Of a stretch of 64,000 nt of DNA, positions 55,499 through 62,227 are shown in pieces. The position numbers and the translations under genes are program-made. Under the pieces are notes generated by a model, which saw nothing but the letters and a program-made list of their open reading frames with translations, was not told the DNA's origin and made no database searches. The DNA comes from DATDAH01 sp963823495 (lineage in GTDB: Bacteria; Actinomycetota; Acidimicrobiia; Acidimicrobiales; DATDAH01), in NCBI GenBank assembly GCA_963823495.1, contig CAWGLV010000001.1, positions 62,001 through 126,000 on the forward strand, read 5' to 3'. Position 1 is the first letter of the stretch; each line of letters opens with the position of its first letter.

Positions 55499-55974
55499 CA
55501 GGCCGCGACCTCCGCGGGCTCGTCCTCGGGCTCGCGTCCGTCGAGACCGACCCGACGGACCGTCGAGGTGCTCGTGCGGTGGGCGCCGACCTGGCCGAGG
55601 GCGTCCACGACCCGCTTGGCCGGGCCCCAGTCGAGGGCACCCTTGCTGATCAGGTAGAGGAACGACTCGAACACGAGGGCGGCGAAGATCACCATCGACC
55701 AGAAGCCGAAGGCGCCCAGGTCCCGGTACACCACCGACCACGGGATGAAGAAGATGATCTCGATGTCGAACACGATGAAGATCATCGCCACGAGGAAGAA
55801 CTTGACCGGGAAGCGCTCCGGCGGCTCCCGGCTGGGGACGATCCCGCACTCATAGGGCGCTTCCTTGGCCGGCGTCATCAGCCGGGGCGCGAGCAGGCGG
55901 GACGCCAGGATGCTGAGGATCGCGAAGACGAAGGCCAGCACACCGAGGGCGAGCACCGGCAGGTACTGGCCCAC
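55498..55974 (-). CDS. nuoA: NADH-quinone oxidoreductase subunit A (operon 2)
   Basis: A three-helix membrane subunit, 158 residues. It shows APYECGIVPSREPPERFPVK and MIFIVFDIEIIFFIPWSVVY. The hydrophilic C-terminal tail (about 120-158) is longer than usual. It begins only 3 nt after the stop of an unknown membrane protein of the cytochrome bc cluster, so complex I expression is continuous with that cluster. Confidence 0.96.
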   Translation of the reverse strand: MGQYLPVLALGVLAFVFAILSILASRLLAPRLMTPAKEAPYECGIVPSREPPERFPVKFFLVAMIFIVFDIEIIFFIPWSVVYRDLGAFGFWSMVIFAALVFESFLYLISKGALDWGPAKRVVDALGQVGAHRTSTSTVRRVGLDGREPEDEPAEVAA

Positions 55975-55977
55975 CGC

Positions 55978-56910
55978 TCAGCCCCCCGGCTCGGCGGCCG
56001 AGAGCTCCTCGGCCAGGCGGTCACGTCGGTGGAGCTGGGCGGCGGCCACCGCGAACAGCGTGCCCCACATGAAGGTCAGCACCGCGGGCGGCAGGCGCCG
56101 GGTCCCGAGGTCGCGGACCATGATCACCGAGATCACCGGTTGGTCGGGGTCCGGCGTCGGTGACAGCGGCGCGTTGCCCGGCGGCACGAAGGTCGGCTCG
56201 GAGGTCTGGACCTGGATCACGACGTAGTGGGGTGGGTTGAGCACCCGCAGGGAGTTGGTGACCCGGTTCGCCGCGCTGTCGAAGAGGCCGTCGCTCTGGC
56301 TCTCGGGCTTGCCGCCCGCATCGAACCCGCCGACCAGCACGTACTCGGAGGTCGCCTCGAACAGGCCGGTCTCCTCGCTGATGAGCGCGGCGTCGGCGGC
56401 GGACTGGGCATCACCGATCGCGGTCTGGGGCAGGACCGCCCAGTCGCCCTCGATGTTCGCCAGCTGTTCGCTGACCTCGGGGGGCAGGTCCTGGACGGCC
56501 GCGAGCTCGCTGAGCGTGGGGATCTCACCCTCGTCGAACTCGGCCGCGATCTCGGGGTACTCGGCCAGGAGCTGTTCGGGGTCGGGCAGGTTCTCGGGCA
56601 CCAGGCTCTGGGCGTCCTCCAACTGGGCCTGACCGAGGTCGCCGATGTTGACCTCCTGGACGGTCCACGCCGGTAGCTCGCCGATGGCGCCCACGCCGTA
56701 GATCCACCAGAAGAGGCTGTGCAGGGTCAACCAGCCGAGCAGGCCGGCCATGGCCACGAGGAAGCCCAGACGGGAACCCAGGTTCGTGGCCAGCAACAGG
56801 TAACCCGAGCCGCAGAAGAACAACACGGCGAAGGCGACGATCAGGATGCCGCGGATCTCGGGGTCGAAGGAGATCCCCGCCAGCACGGTGCCGATGATGG
56901 CGTCAGTCAC
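55978..56910 (-). CDS. Unknown membrane protein linking the cytochrome bc cluster and nuo operon 2
   Basis: A 310-residue protein, family not recognised. There are two N-terminal membrane helices (about 22-40, ILIVAFAVLFFCGSGYLLLA; about 48-70, ending WLTLHSLFWWIYGVG), a long acidic extracytoplasmic region (about 75-270) rich in Glu/Ala/Pro without Cys or heme motifs, and one C-terminal helix (PPAVLTFMWGTLFAVAAAQL). The start (GTG 56910) overlaps the cytochrome c gene by 8 nt, and it is followed 3 nt later by nuoA. Its place suggests an accessory or bridging subunit; that is inference. Confidence 0.8.
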   Translation of the reverse strand: MTDAIIGTVLAGISFDPEIRGILIVAFAVLFFCGSGYLLLATNLGSRLGFLVAMAGLLGWLTLHSLFWWIYGVGAIGELPAWTVQEVNIGDLGQAQLEDAQSLVPENLPDPEQLLAEYPEIAAEFDEGEIPTLSELAAVQDLPPEVSEQLANIEGDWAVLPQTAIGDAQSAADAALISEETGLFEATSEYVLVGGFDAGGKPESQSDGLFDSAANRVTNSLRVLNPPHYVVIQVQTSEPTFVPPGNAPLSPTPDPDQPVISVIMVRDLGTRRLPPAVLTFMWGTLFAVAAAQLHRRDRLAEELSAAEPGG

Positions 56911-57952
56911 CGAGGTTCCTCTCGTACTCGACGATGGCCTGGATCTGTTCCTCGGTCAGCATCAGGCCGAAGCCGGGCATGCGTCCGCTGCCCTGGCCGT
57001 GCACGCCGTAGGCCTGGCCCTTGACCGAACCCTCACTGATGAAGGCCACCTGCTCGGCGAAGCCGGCGGCGCCACCGGGGAACTGCTCGCGCACGGCGGT
57101 CAGGTTGGGCCCGAAGGCGCCGTTGCCGGGAGACTCGGGCTCGCCGTAGGACCAGCCCTGGGTGTGGCACCGGCCACAGGAGTAGGCGCCCCCGGCGAAG
57201 CCGTCAAGGAGTCCGAGGTCGAACAGGGCCTCGCCCTCGGACTCGAAGTCGCCGCTCGCCATGGCTGCGGCCAAGCCCTCCTCGGCCTGGGCCTGGGCCT
57301 CCTCGGGGGTGATCTGGATCTCTTCGACGTAGGCGATCAGGTTGTCGATCTGCTGGTCGTTCAGGGCGCCGCCACCCTCGATGCCCCAGGCGGGCATCGG
57401 TGAGAACGGCCGGCCGTAGACGAGGATGTCGAAGAGCTCCTCCTCGTCGTAGCGCAGGAGCACGGTGTCGAGGGCGGGCGCCTGCCAGTTGACCGAGGAC
57501 ACGAAGTCGCCGTTGGCGTCGGTGATCGTGAACGGTGCCGCGCCACCAGTGGCTTCCATGCCGCCGTGACAGCCCGCACAGTTGAGGCCGCCGTCGGCGG
57601 TGGACGCGAACATCTCCGCGCCCCGCTCGGCGGCGATCCGGTCGAAGGTGGCCTGGTTGCCTTCGTTGCGGGCCGGCTCGCCCAACCAGTAGAGGGGCAG
57701 GCCCACCGAGATCAGCACGACGGCCCCGAGGCCGAAGGCGAGGTTGCGGGTGAGCACCGGGCCCTCGAGCACCTCGTCGGGGTGGTGCGGCATCCGGTTG
57801 GGGGCCAGCACCAGCTCCGAGCCGGTCTCGGGCCGGGCCCGGCGGATGTTGATGAAGACGTAGACCACGAAGGCGATCGTGGTCAGGACGGCGATCACGT
57901 AGCCGATGTTCGAGACGGTCGAGGCCAGCACGGCCCCCGGCAGGGCGCTCAT
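56903..57952 (-). CDS. Membrane-anchored diheme cytochrome c of the bc-type complex
   Basis: A 349-residue protein likely to take electrons from the Rieske centre, in the QcrC position. One N-terminal anchor (about 10-30) and a second hydrophobic span near 75-95 (LAFGLGAVVLISVGLPLYWL) precede two c-type heme motifs, CAGCH and CGRCH. Candidate Met ligands are in FSPMPAWGI and GRMPGFGLML. The order anchor, heme domain 1, linker, heme domain 2 matches actinobacterial-type diheme cytochromes. ATG 57952 overlaps the Rieske stop (ATGA), which makes it preferable to ATG 57976. Confidence 0.92.
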   Translation of the reverse strand: MSALPGAVLASTVSNIGYVIAVLTTIAFVVYVFINIRRARPETGSELVLAPNRMPHHPDEVLEGPVLTRNLAFGLGAVVLISVGLPLYWLGEPARNEGNQATFDRIAAERGAEMFASTADGGLNCAGCHGGMEATGGAAPFTITDANGDFVSSVNWQAPALDTVLLRYDEEELFDILVYGRPFSPMPAWGIEGGGALNDQQIDNLIAYVEEIQITPEEAQAQAEEGLAAAMASGDFESEGEALFDLGLLDGFAGGAYSCGRCHTQGWSYGEPESPGNGAFGPNLTAVREQFPGGAAGFAEQVAFISEGSVKGQAYGVHGQGSGRMPGFGLMLTEEQIQAIVEYERNLGD

Positions 57953-58803
57953 GAGTGCGTCGAACCCCCGAGGCAACTGGGCCCCTCCGGCTCCTGGCCG
58001 GTGGTGTCGACACCGATCGGCGGTCCCTGGATGCGCACGCCGGTGTCGACCACGAGCGTCCCGCCCTCGACGGATGCGGCGAAGCGGTCCATGCCCCGGG
58101 GCGCGGGCCCGCCCTTCCGCTCACCGACCCGGTTGTAGCGGGAGCCGTGGCACGGACACTCGAACCACTGCGAGGTCTCGCAACTCGGCACCCGACACCC
58201 CAGGTGGGGACAGGTCTGGAACAGCGGGACCACGCCCGCCTCCATCGAGGTCAGCTCGGCCGGCGAGTACACCGTCCGGGCCTTGGCCAGGTCCGCGGCC
58301 GGGTACTCGGTGACCCACATGCGACCCTCGGGCACGTAGAGGAAGCCGTTGCCCTCCGCGATGCGGGCCTTGATGTCGTCGATGGGACCGACCCGGATCT
58401 TGGAGCCGAAGCCGACGCCGGCCTGCGGCCAGACGAAGGCGAGGACCGCACCGCCGAAGGCGGCCAGGGAGAACGTGGTGAGACCCACGATGGCCCGGTT
58501 GAGGAACTGGCGTCGGGTGACCCCGAGGGTCTCGGCGTCCGGCGGCGTGTAGGCCTCGAGGGGGGCCGGCTCGGCGGGGACCAGCTTGCCCGAGCGGGCC
58601 AGCACGGCCTGCCGTTCGATCTCCTGGCCCGTCGGCTCCAGCCCGGCGTCGAGGGCGGCACCCGCGTCCCGCTTGCGCGTCTCCCGACTGAGCGACCCGA
58701 CGGCGTCGTCGGTCTCGCGCCGACGCGCCGCGCCGGCCAGCAGGACACCGGCCAGGACGACCAGCAGCGGGATGACGATGAGGAGGACCGTTCCGGTGCT
58801 CAT
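57949..58803 (-). CDS. qcrA: Rieske [2Fe-2S] protein of the cytochrome bc-type complex
   Basis: A 284-residue iron-sulfur subunit. A first membrane helix (about 5-26) and a charged cytoplasmic linker are followed by RRQFLNR and a second helix (AIVGLTTFSLAAFGGAVLAF), then the Rieske fold. Cluster motifs are CPHLGC and CPCHGSRYN, with the disulfide Cys pair expected in them. The extra N-terminal helix is typical of actinobacterial QcrA. It is 10 nt downstream of the cytochrome b subunit IV gene. Confidence 0.94.
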   Translation of the reverse strand: MSTGTVLLIVIPLLVVLAGVLLAGAARRRETDDAVGSLSRETRKRDAGAALDAGLEPTGQEIERQAVLARSGKLVPAEPAPLEAYTPPDAETLGVTRRQFLNRAIVGLTTFSLAAFGGAVLAFVWPQAGVGFGSKIRVGPIDDIKARIAEGNGFLYVPEGRMWVTEYPAADLAKARTVYSPAELTSMEAGVVPLFQTCPHLGCRVPSCETSQWFECPCHGSRYNRVGERKGGPAPRGMDRFAASVEGGTLVVDTGVRIQGPPIGVDTTGQEPEGPSCLGGSTHS

Positions 58804-58813
58804 GGTGTTGACC

Positions 58814-59572
58814 TCATAGGTCGAAGAAGATCCCTTCTACCCAGGGGAAGACGAAGTTCTGGCCGGGGCCACGGAAGAACGAGCCGATGATGATCAGCAC
58901 GGCCCAGAACATGAACTGGACCGTGAAGAGGGAGATCGCGAACTTCCGGTCCTCGGGCTTCTGGCTCGGGTTCTTGTCGATGTAGGGCGCCATCATGTAG
59001 CCGAGCAGGCCGATGGTCGGGATGGTCACGCCGGCGATCATCGGGTGGAACATGGTCAGCAGCTCCTGGAGGCCCAGGAAGTACCACGGCGCCTTCGACG
59101 GGTTGGGCGTCTGGTTGGTGTTGGCCAGCTCCAGCAGCGGGGCGTTCACGAAGATCGAGAAGAACAGCAGGAAGGCGGTGACGCCGAGGGCGGCCACGAA
59201 CTCGATCAGCAGCAGGTGGGGCCAGGTGTGGACCTTGTCCACGGGGGTGGCCTTGACGTCCTGGATGGAGCCGGCCTTGACCACGGTCAGCAGGCGCTGG
59301 GTGTGGCCGCCGGGACCGGTCGGGGTGGCCGCCGCCGGGGTCGTGGCCACGGCGGTACCGCCGCCGCCCGCCGATGCGGGCGCGGCCTCGGCCCCGCCGC
59401 CGGCGGCACGCTCCCGGGCCGCCTTGGAGCGCTCGAGGAGCTCGGAGGGGATGCCGCTGTCGGCGCCGGACGCGTCGGACTCGCCGCCGTCGTCGCCACC
59501 GCCACGGGCGGCCTCGGCCTTGGCCCGGGCCTCTTCGGCCCGCTTGCGGAGGTGTTCGGGGATCTCGACCAT
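58814..59572 (-). CDS. Cytochrome b C-terminal subunit (subunit IV/PetD-like)
   Basis: A 252-residue separate C-terminal half of cytochrome b, with three membrane helices (about 127-148, 182-205, 222-243). The Qo-site region reads NPSKAPWYFLGLQELLTMFH, where mitochondrial and b6f proteins have PEWY; here it is APWY. An N-terminal cytosolic extension of about 100 residues is Ala/Gly-rich and starts MVEIPEHLRKRAEEAR, resembling the start of the cytochrome c at 61497. It is encoded 15 nt after the b6-type subunit. Most actinobacteria have a fused QcrB instead. Confidence 0.92.
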   Translation of the reverse strand: MVEIPEHLRKRAEEARAKAEAARGGGDDGGESDASGADSGIPSELLERSKAARERAAGGGAEAAPASAGGGGTAVATTPAAATPTGPGGHTQRLLTVVKAGSIQDVKATPVDKVHTWPHLLLIEFVAALGVTAFLLFFSIFVNAPLLELANTNQTPNPSKAPWYFLGLQELLTMFHPMIAGVTIPTIGLLGYMMAPYIDKNPSQKPEDRKFAISLFTVQFMFWAVLIIIGSFFRGPGQNFVFPWVEGIFFDL

Positions 59573-59587
59573 GTCGCTGCGTCGCTC

Positions 59588-60367
59588 CTACAGAGGCCCG
59601 CTGATGCCGCCGTCCTTGCGGACCCGCCAGAAGTGCACCGCCATGAAGATGACGATGACGAACGGCAGGAACAGCACGTGCAGCACGTACCACCGCAACA
59701 ACGTCTCAGATCCGATCTCGGCGCCGCCCAGCAGGGCGAACTTCACCTGGTCGCCGAACACGGGGGTGAACCCACCCATGTTCGTCCCCACCGTGACCGC
59801 CCAGAGGGCGAGCTGGTCCCAGGGGAGCAGGTAGCCGGTGAAGGAGAGCAGCAGGGTCAGCAGCAGCAGGACCACGCCGATGACCCAGTTGAACTCCCGA
59901 GGGGGCTTGTAGGCCCCGTGGTAGAAGACCCGCGCCATGTGCAGGAAGACCGAGATCACCATGAGGTGCGCGGCCCACCGGTGCATGTTGCGCACCAGGA
60001 GGCCGAAGGCCACCGAGGTGTGCAGGGCCTGGATGTCGTCCCAGGCCTGGGTCGCGGTCGGGCGGTAGAAGAACATCAGGAAGATGCCCGTGACCGTCAG
60101 CAGGATGAAGAGGAAGAAGCTCAACCCGCCGAGGCAGAGCGTGTAGCTGACCTTGACGGCGTGCCGCTTCACCTTCACCGGGTGGAGGTGGTAGAGGACG
60201 CTGTTCATGATGACGTAGGACCGGTTCCGGGGGCTGTCGGTGTAGCCCTTGCGGAAGATCGACCCGGGCCGGAAGATCGAGCTCCAGACCTGGCTGCCCT
60301 TGAGGTCTTCGACCTTCTGGGCCGCCAGCTCGCCCGAGCTGGGCCGCTTCTCCATCGCCTTTGCCAC
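59588..60367 (-). CDS. Cytochrome b6-type subunit of the bc complex
   Basis: A 259-residue quinone-oxidising subunit with four heme-bearing helices. Heme ligands are His129/His143 (MHRWAAHLMVISVFLHMARV) and His230/His245 (LHVLFLPFVIVIFMAVHFWR), with the 14- and 15-residue spacings of cytochrome b6. Cys78 in YTLCLGG aligns with the Cys that covalently holds heme cn in cytochrome b6f and Firmicutes b6c complexes. The end is GGISGPL, as in b6. A hydrophilic N-terminus of about 50 residues is extra. Confidence 0.95.
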   Translation of the reverse strand: MAKAMEKRPSSGELAAQKVEDLKGSQVWSSIFRPGSIFRKGYTDSPRNRSYVIMNSVLYHLHPVKVKRHAVKVSYTLCLGGLSFFLFILLTVTGIFLMFFYRPTATQAWDDIQALHTSVAFGLLVRNMHRWAAHLMVISVFLHMARVFYHGAYKPPREFNWVIGVVLLLLTLLLSFTGYLLPWDQLALWAVTVGTNMGGFTPVFGDQVKFALLGGAEIGSETLLRWYVLHVLFLPFVIVIFMAVHFWRVRKDGGISGPL

Positions 60368-60394
60368 TGTGGTGGGGCTCCTTGGTCTACCGGG

Positions 60395-60811
60395 TCAGCC
60401 GAGGCGCAAGCCGTAGGCGTAACCGTGGGCGTTGGTGCGCTGGTGGGCGTCGCCCGTCGGGGCGGGGGCACCGATCTTGCCCAGGATGATGACTCCCGTC
60501 GGGCAGCGATCGACGCACAGCGCGCACCGGGTGCAGACATCGTCGTCGATCGTGAATATCACGTGGTCGCTGGGGTCCAGGCCCGGCAGCTCGGTGCCCA
60601 TCGACTCGTCGATGGCGTCCGGGGTGACCATGTGGATGCACTTCCAGGGGCAGATGTCCACACAGCCCTCGCACATGATGCACTCGGACTGGTCGATGTG
60701 GATGAACTGCTTGGGCTTGACCACCTGGCCCAGCCAGGCGGCGTCGACCTCCTGGAGGACGTAGTCGGCCCGGAACTCGGGCATGGGGGGGTTGGCGTCG
60801 GTGGTGGTCAT
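60395..60811 (-). CDS. 2x[4Fe-4S] ferredoxin encoded in the cytochrome bc cluster
   Basis: A 138-residue soluble protein. Cluster motifs are CIMCEGCVDICPWKC (about 44-58) and CTRCALCVDRCP (about 93-104), a NuoI-like bacterial ferredoxin arrangement with a 30-residue insertion between them. No membrane segment. The ATG overlaps the upstream membrane-protein stop (ATGA) and it precedes the b6 gene by 27 nt, so it is likely a stoichiometric subunit or electron carrier of the complex. Its redox partner is unknown; operon 1 complex I is one candidate. Confidence 0.92.
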   Translation of the reverse strand: MTTTDANPPMPEFRADYVLQEVDAAWLGQVVKPKQFIHIDQSECIMCEGCVDICPWKCIHMVTPDAIDESMGTELPGLDPSDHVIFTIDDDVCTRCALCVDRCPTGVIILGKIGAPAPTGDAHQRTNAHGYAYGLRLG

Positions 60812-61236
60812 GACTCGGCCTTGACCAGCGGCCGGCCGTAGTCGGAGGTGGCGGCCTCGGCGACCGGCTCCACGGTGCCCCGGTTCTGCCACCTGGACCA
60901 GACGATGATCCACGCGGCCACGTAGACGACGTGGATGTTGACCACCATGATGTCCCGCAGCGCCGAGTAGGGGATGACGAAGGGCAGCTCGGCCAGGACC
61001 TCGCCCGGGCCGACCAGGAAGCGGTCCACGCTCCACCCCAGGTCCGAGTCGGCCCACAGGATGAACTGGTGGGGCACGACGCCGAAGATCCAGAAGATCG
61101 TGCCGAAGACGTAGACCGCGCCCACCATCGACTCGCCCCAGGACCCCTTGGGATCGACCGGGCGATGGTGCATGTACCAGATGCCGACTCCGAAGAGCCC
61201 GATGCTGACCAGCACGGAGGCAACGAACGCAACCAC
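60808..61236 (-). CDS. Unknown three-helix membrane protein, first gene of the cytochrome bc/complex I super-operon
   Basis: A 142-residue protein not recognised. There are three predicted helices (about 2-21, ASVLVSIGLFGVGIWYM; 36-58, ending FWIFGVVPHQFIL; 88-112, MVVNIHVVYVAAWIIVW). His residues sit at helix ends (MHHRP, PHQF, NIHVVYV), which could ligate heme or sit near quinone, but no standard motif is visible. GTG 61236 follows a perfect anti-Shine-Dalgarno complement AGGAGGTGA (61244-61252). Overlap with the ferredoxin gene suggests the two products form a unit. Confidence 0.8.
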   Translation of the reverse strand: MVAFVASVLVSIGLFGVGIWYMHHRPVDPKGSWGESMVGAVYVFGTIFWIFGVVPHQFILWADSDLGWSVDRFLVGPGEVLAELPFVIPYSALRDIMVVNIHVVYVAAWIIVWSRWQNRGTVEPVAEAATSDYGRPLVKAES

Positions 61237-61275
61237 CTGCCTGTCACCTCCTCCGGTTCTCGGTCAACCTGACTT

Positions 61276-61291
61276 CGTGAAACCAATCACA
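61276..61291. promoter_or_regulatory. CRP-like palindrome upstream of the bc/complex I super-operon
   Basis: On the minus strand TGTGA-TTGGTT-TCACG differs from the CRP-family consensus TGTGA-N6-TCACA at one base. It lies 40-55 bp before the first start codon, downstream of a TAGCCT -10 candidate, so binding there would repress if that promoter is right. Confidence 0.5.
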
Positions 61292-61303
61292 ATCGCTGCA
61301 CCA

Positions 61304-61309
61304 AGGCTA
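61304..61309 (-). promoter_or_regulatory. -10 candidate (TAGCCT) of the super-operon
   Basis: TAGCCT on the minus strand predicts a transcript start near 61297 and a leader of about 60 nt carrying AGGAGGTGA. No good -35 is seen. Confidence 0.4.
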
Positions 61310-61331
61310 CCGCCCGGCGAACGACCGTCCT

Positions 61332-61360
61332 GTGTCGTGCTCTGTGGTCTAGCACGACAC
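61332..61360. promoter_or_regulatory. Perfect 10-bp palindrome between divergent respiratory genes
   Basis: Arms GTGTCGTGCT (61332-61341) and AGCACGACAC (61351-61360) flank a 9-nt spacer, with partial pairing continuing outside. It is centred in the 260-bp divergent region between the bc super-operon and cytochrome c. An operator or a start-proximal hairpin is possible. Confidence 0.55.
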
Positions 61361-61459
61361 CCTCGACGGAAACACATCGGCGCCTCCGGTCGGTCGCGCG
61401 GCGCGGTTCGTCCCGGGAACCGGCTCCGGGCTGCTTGGTTCCGACACCGGGCACGGGCC

Positions 61460-61465
61460 TAGAGT
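61460..61465 (+). promoter_or_regulatory. -10 candidate (TAGAGT) of the cytochrome c gene
   Basis: TAGAGT lies about 31 nt before ATG 61497, with TTGGTT at 61435-61440 (19-bp spacer, rather long). It argues against the GTG at 61464 being the start codon. Confidence 0.35.
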
Positions 61466-61496
61466 GACCACGCCCAGAAGGACGCTCACCGGAGGC

Positions 61497-62222
61497 ATGG
61501 TGACCGAGGTTCCCGACTATCTGCTCCAGCGCTCCCGTGAGCGCCGCGCCGCGCTCGGTCTCGGCGGCGACGAGGAGGGCGGCGCCCTCGCCCCCGCCGG
61601 CGACACCGCGGGCGGCGCTCCGGCCACCGGCTCGGCGCCCCCGCCGGCCGTGGCCACCCCGGCCCCCATCGCCCCGGGGGTGCCCGACCCCGAGCCGTCG
61701 GCCCCGCCGCCCAACGTCCAGGCCGGCCTGGCCCGCAAGCGGGTCCCGATGTGGGCCCTGCCCCTCGCGCTCCTCCCGCTGTGGGGCTTCATCTACGCCG
61801 GCACCCTCGAGCCCCCCACGGTCGAGGCCGCCGGGGCCCTCGATGTCGGCGCCGAGGTCTACAACACCTGTGCCAGCTGCCACGGCGCCGACGGCGGTGG
61901 CGGCGTCGGCCCCGCCCTCGACGGCCTCGGTGAGGTCTTCTCGGACCCGGCCACCCAGCTCCAGTGGGTGGCCCTCGGCTCCACCGGCTGGCAGGCCGAG
62001 GTGGGCGACGCCTACGGCGACACGGACAAGCCGGTGAACGGCGGCATGCCCGCCTTCGCCGAGTCCCTCACCCCGGAGGAGCTGACCTCGGTCATCGTCT
62101 ACGAGCGGACCACCTTCAGCGACCTCGACCCCGTCGAGGAGGGCCTGGTCGACGGCGAAGGCAACCTGATGGTCGTCTACAACGTGGAGACGGGCGAGCT
62201 CGACCCGGCACCGGCGGGCTGA
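61497..62222 (+). CDS. Membrane-anchored monoheme cytochrome c
   Basis: A 241-residue c-type cytochrome. A cytosolic N-terminus (VTEVPDYLLQRSRERRAALG, then a long Ala/Pro-rich stretch) leads to one membrane helix (about 84-103, MWALPLALLPLWGFIYAGTL), with the heme domain outside. The heme motif is CASCH (about 125-129), and Met of GGMPAFAESLTPEEL is the probable sixth ligand. ATG 61497 and GTG 61500 are both possible; GGAGG is at 61491-61495. It is divergent from the bc super-operon and is probably its electron acceptor or an oxidase link. Confidence 0.87.
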   Translation: MVTEVPDYLLQRSRERRAALGLGGDEEGGALAPAGDTAGGAPATGSAPPPAVATPAPIAPGVPDPEPSAPPPNVQAGLARKRVPMWALPLALLPLWGFIYAGTLEPPTVEAAGALDVGAEVYNTCASCHGADGGGGVGPALDGLGEVFSDPATQLQWVALGSTGWQAEVGDAYGDTDKPVNGGMPAFAESLTPEELTSVIVYERTTFSDLDPVEEGLVDGEGNLMVVYNVETGELDPAPAG

Positions 62223-62227
62223 GCGCC

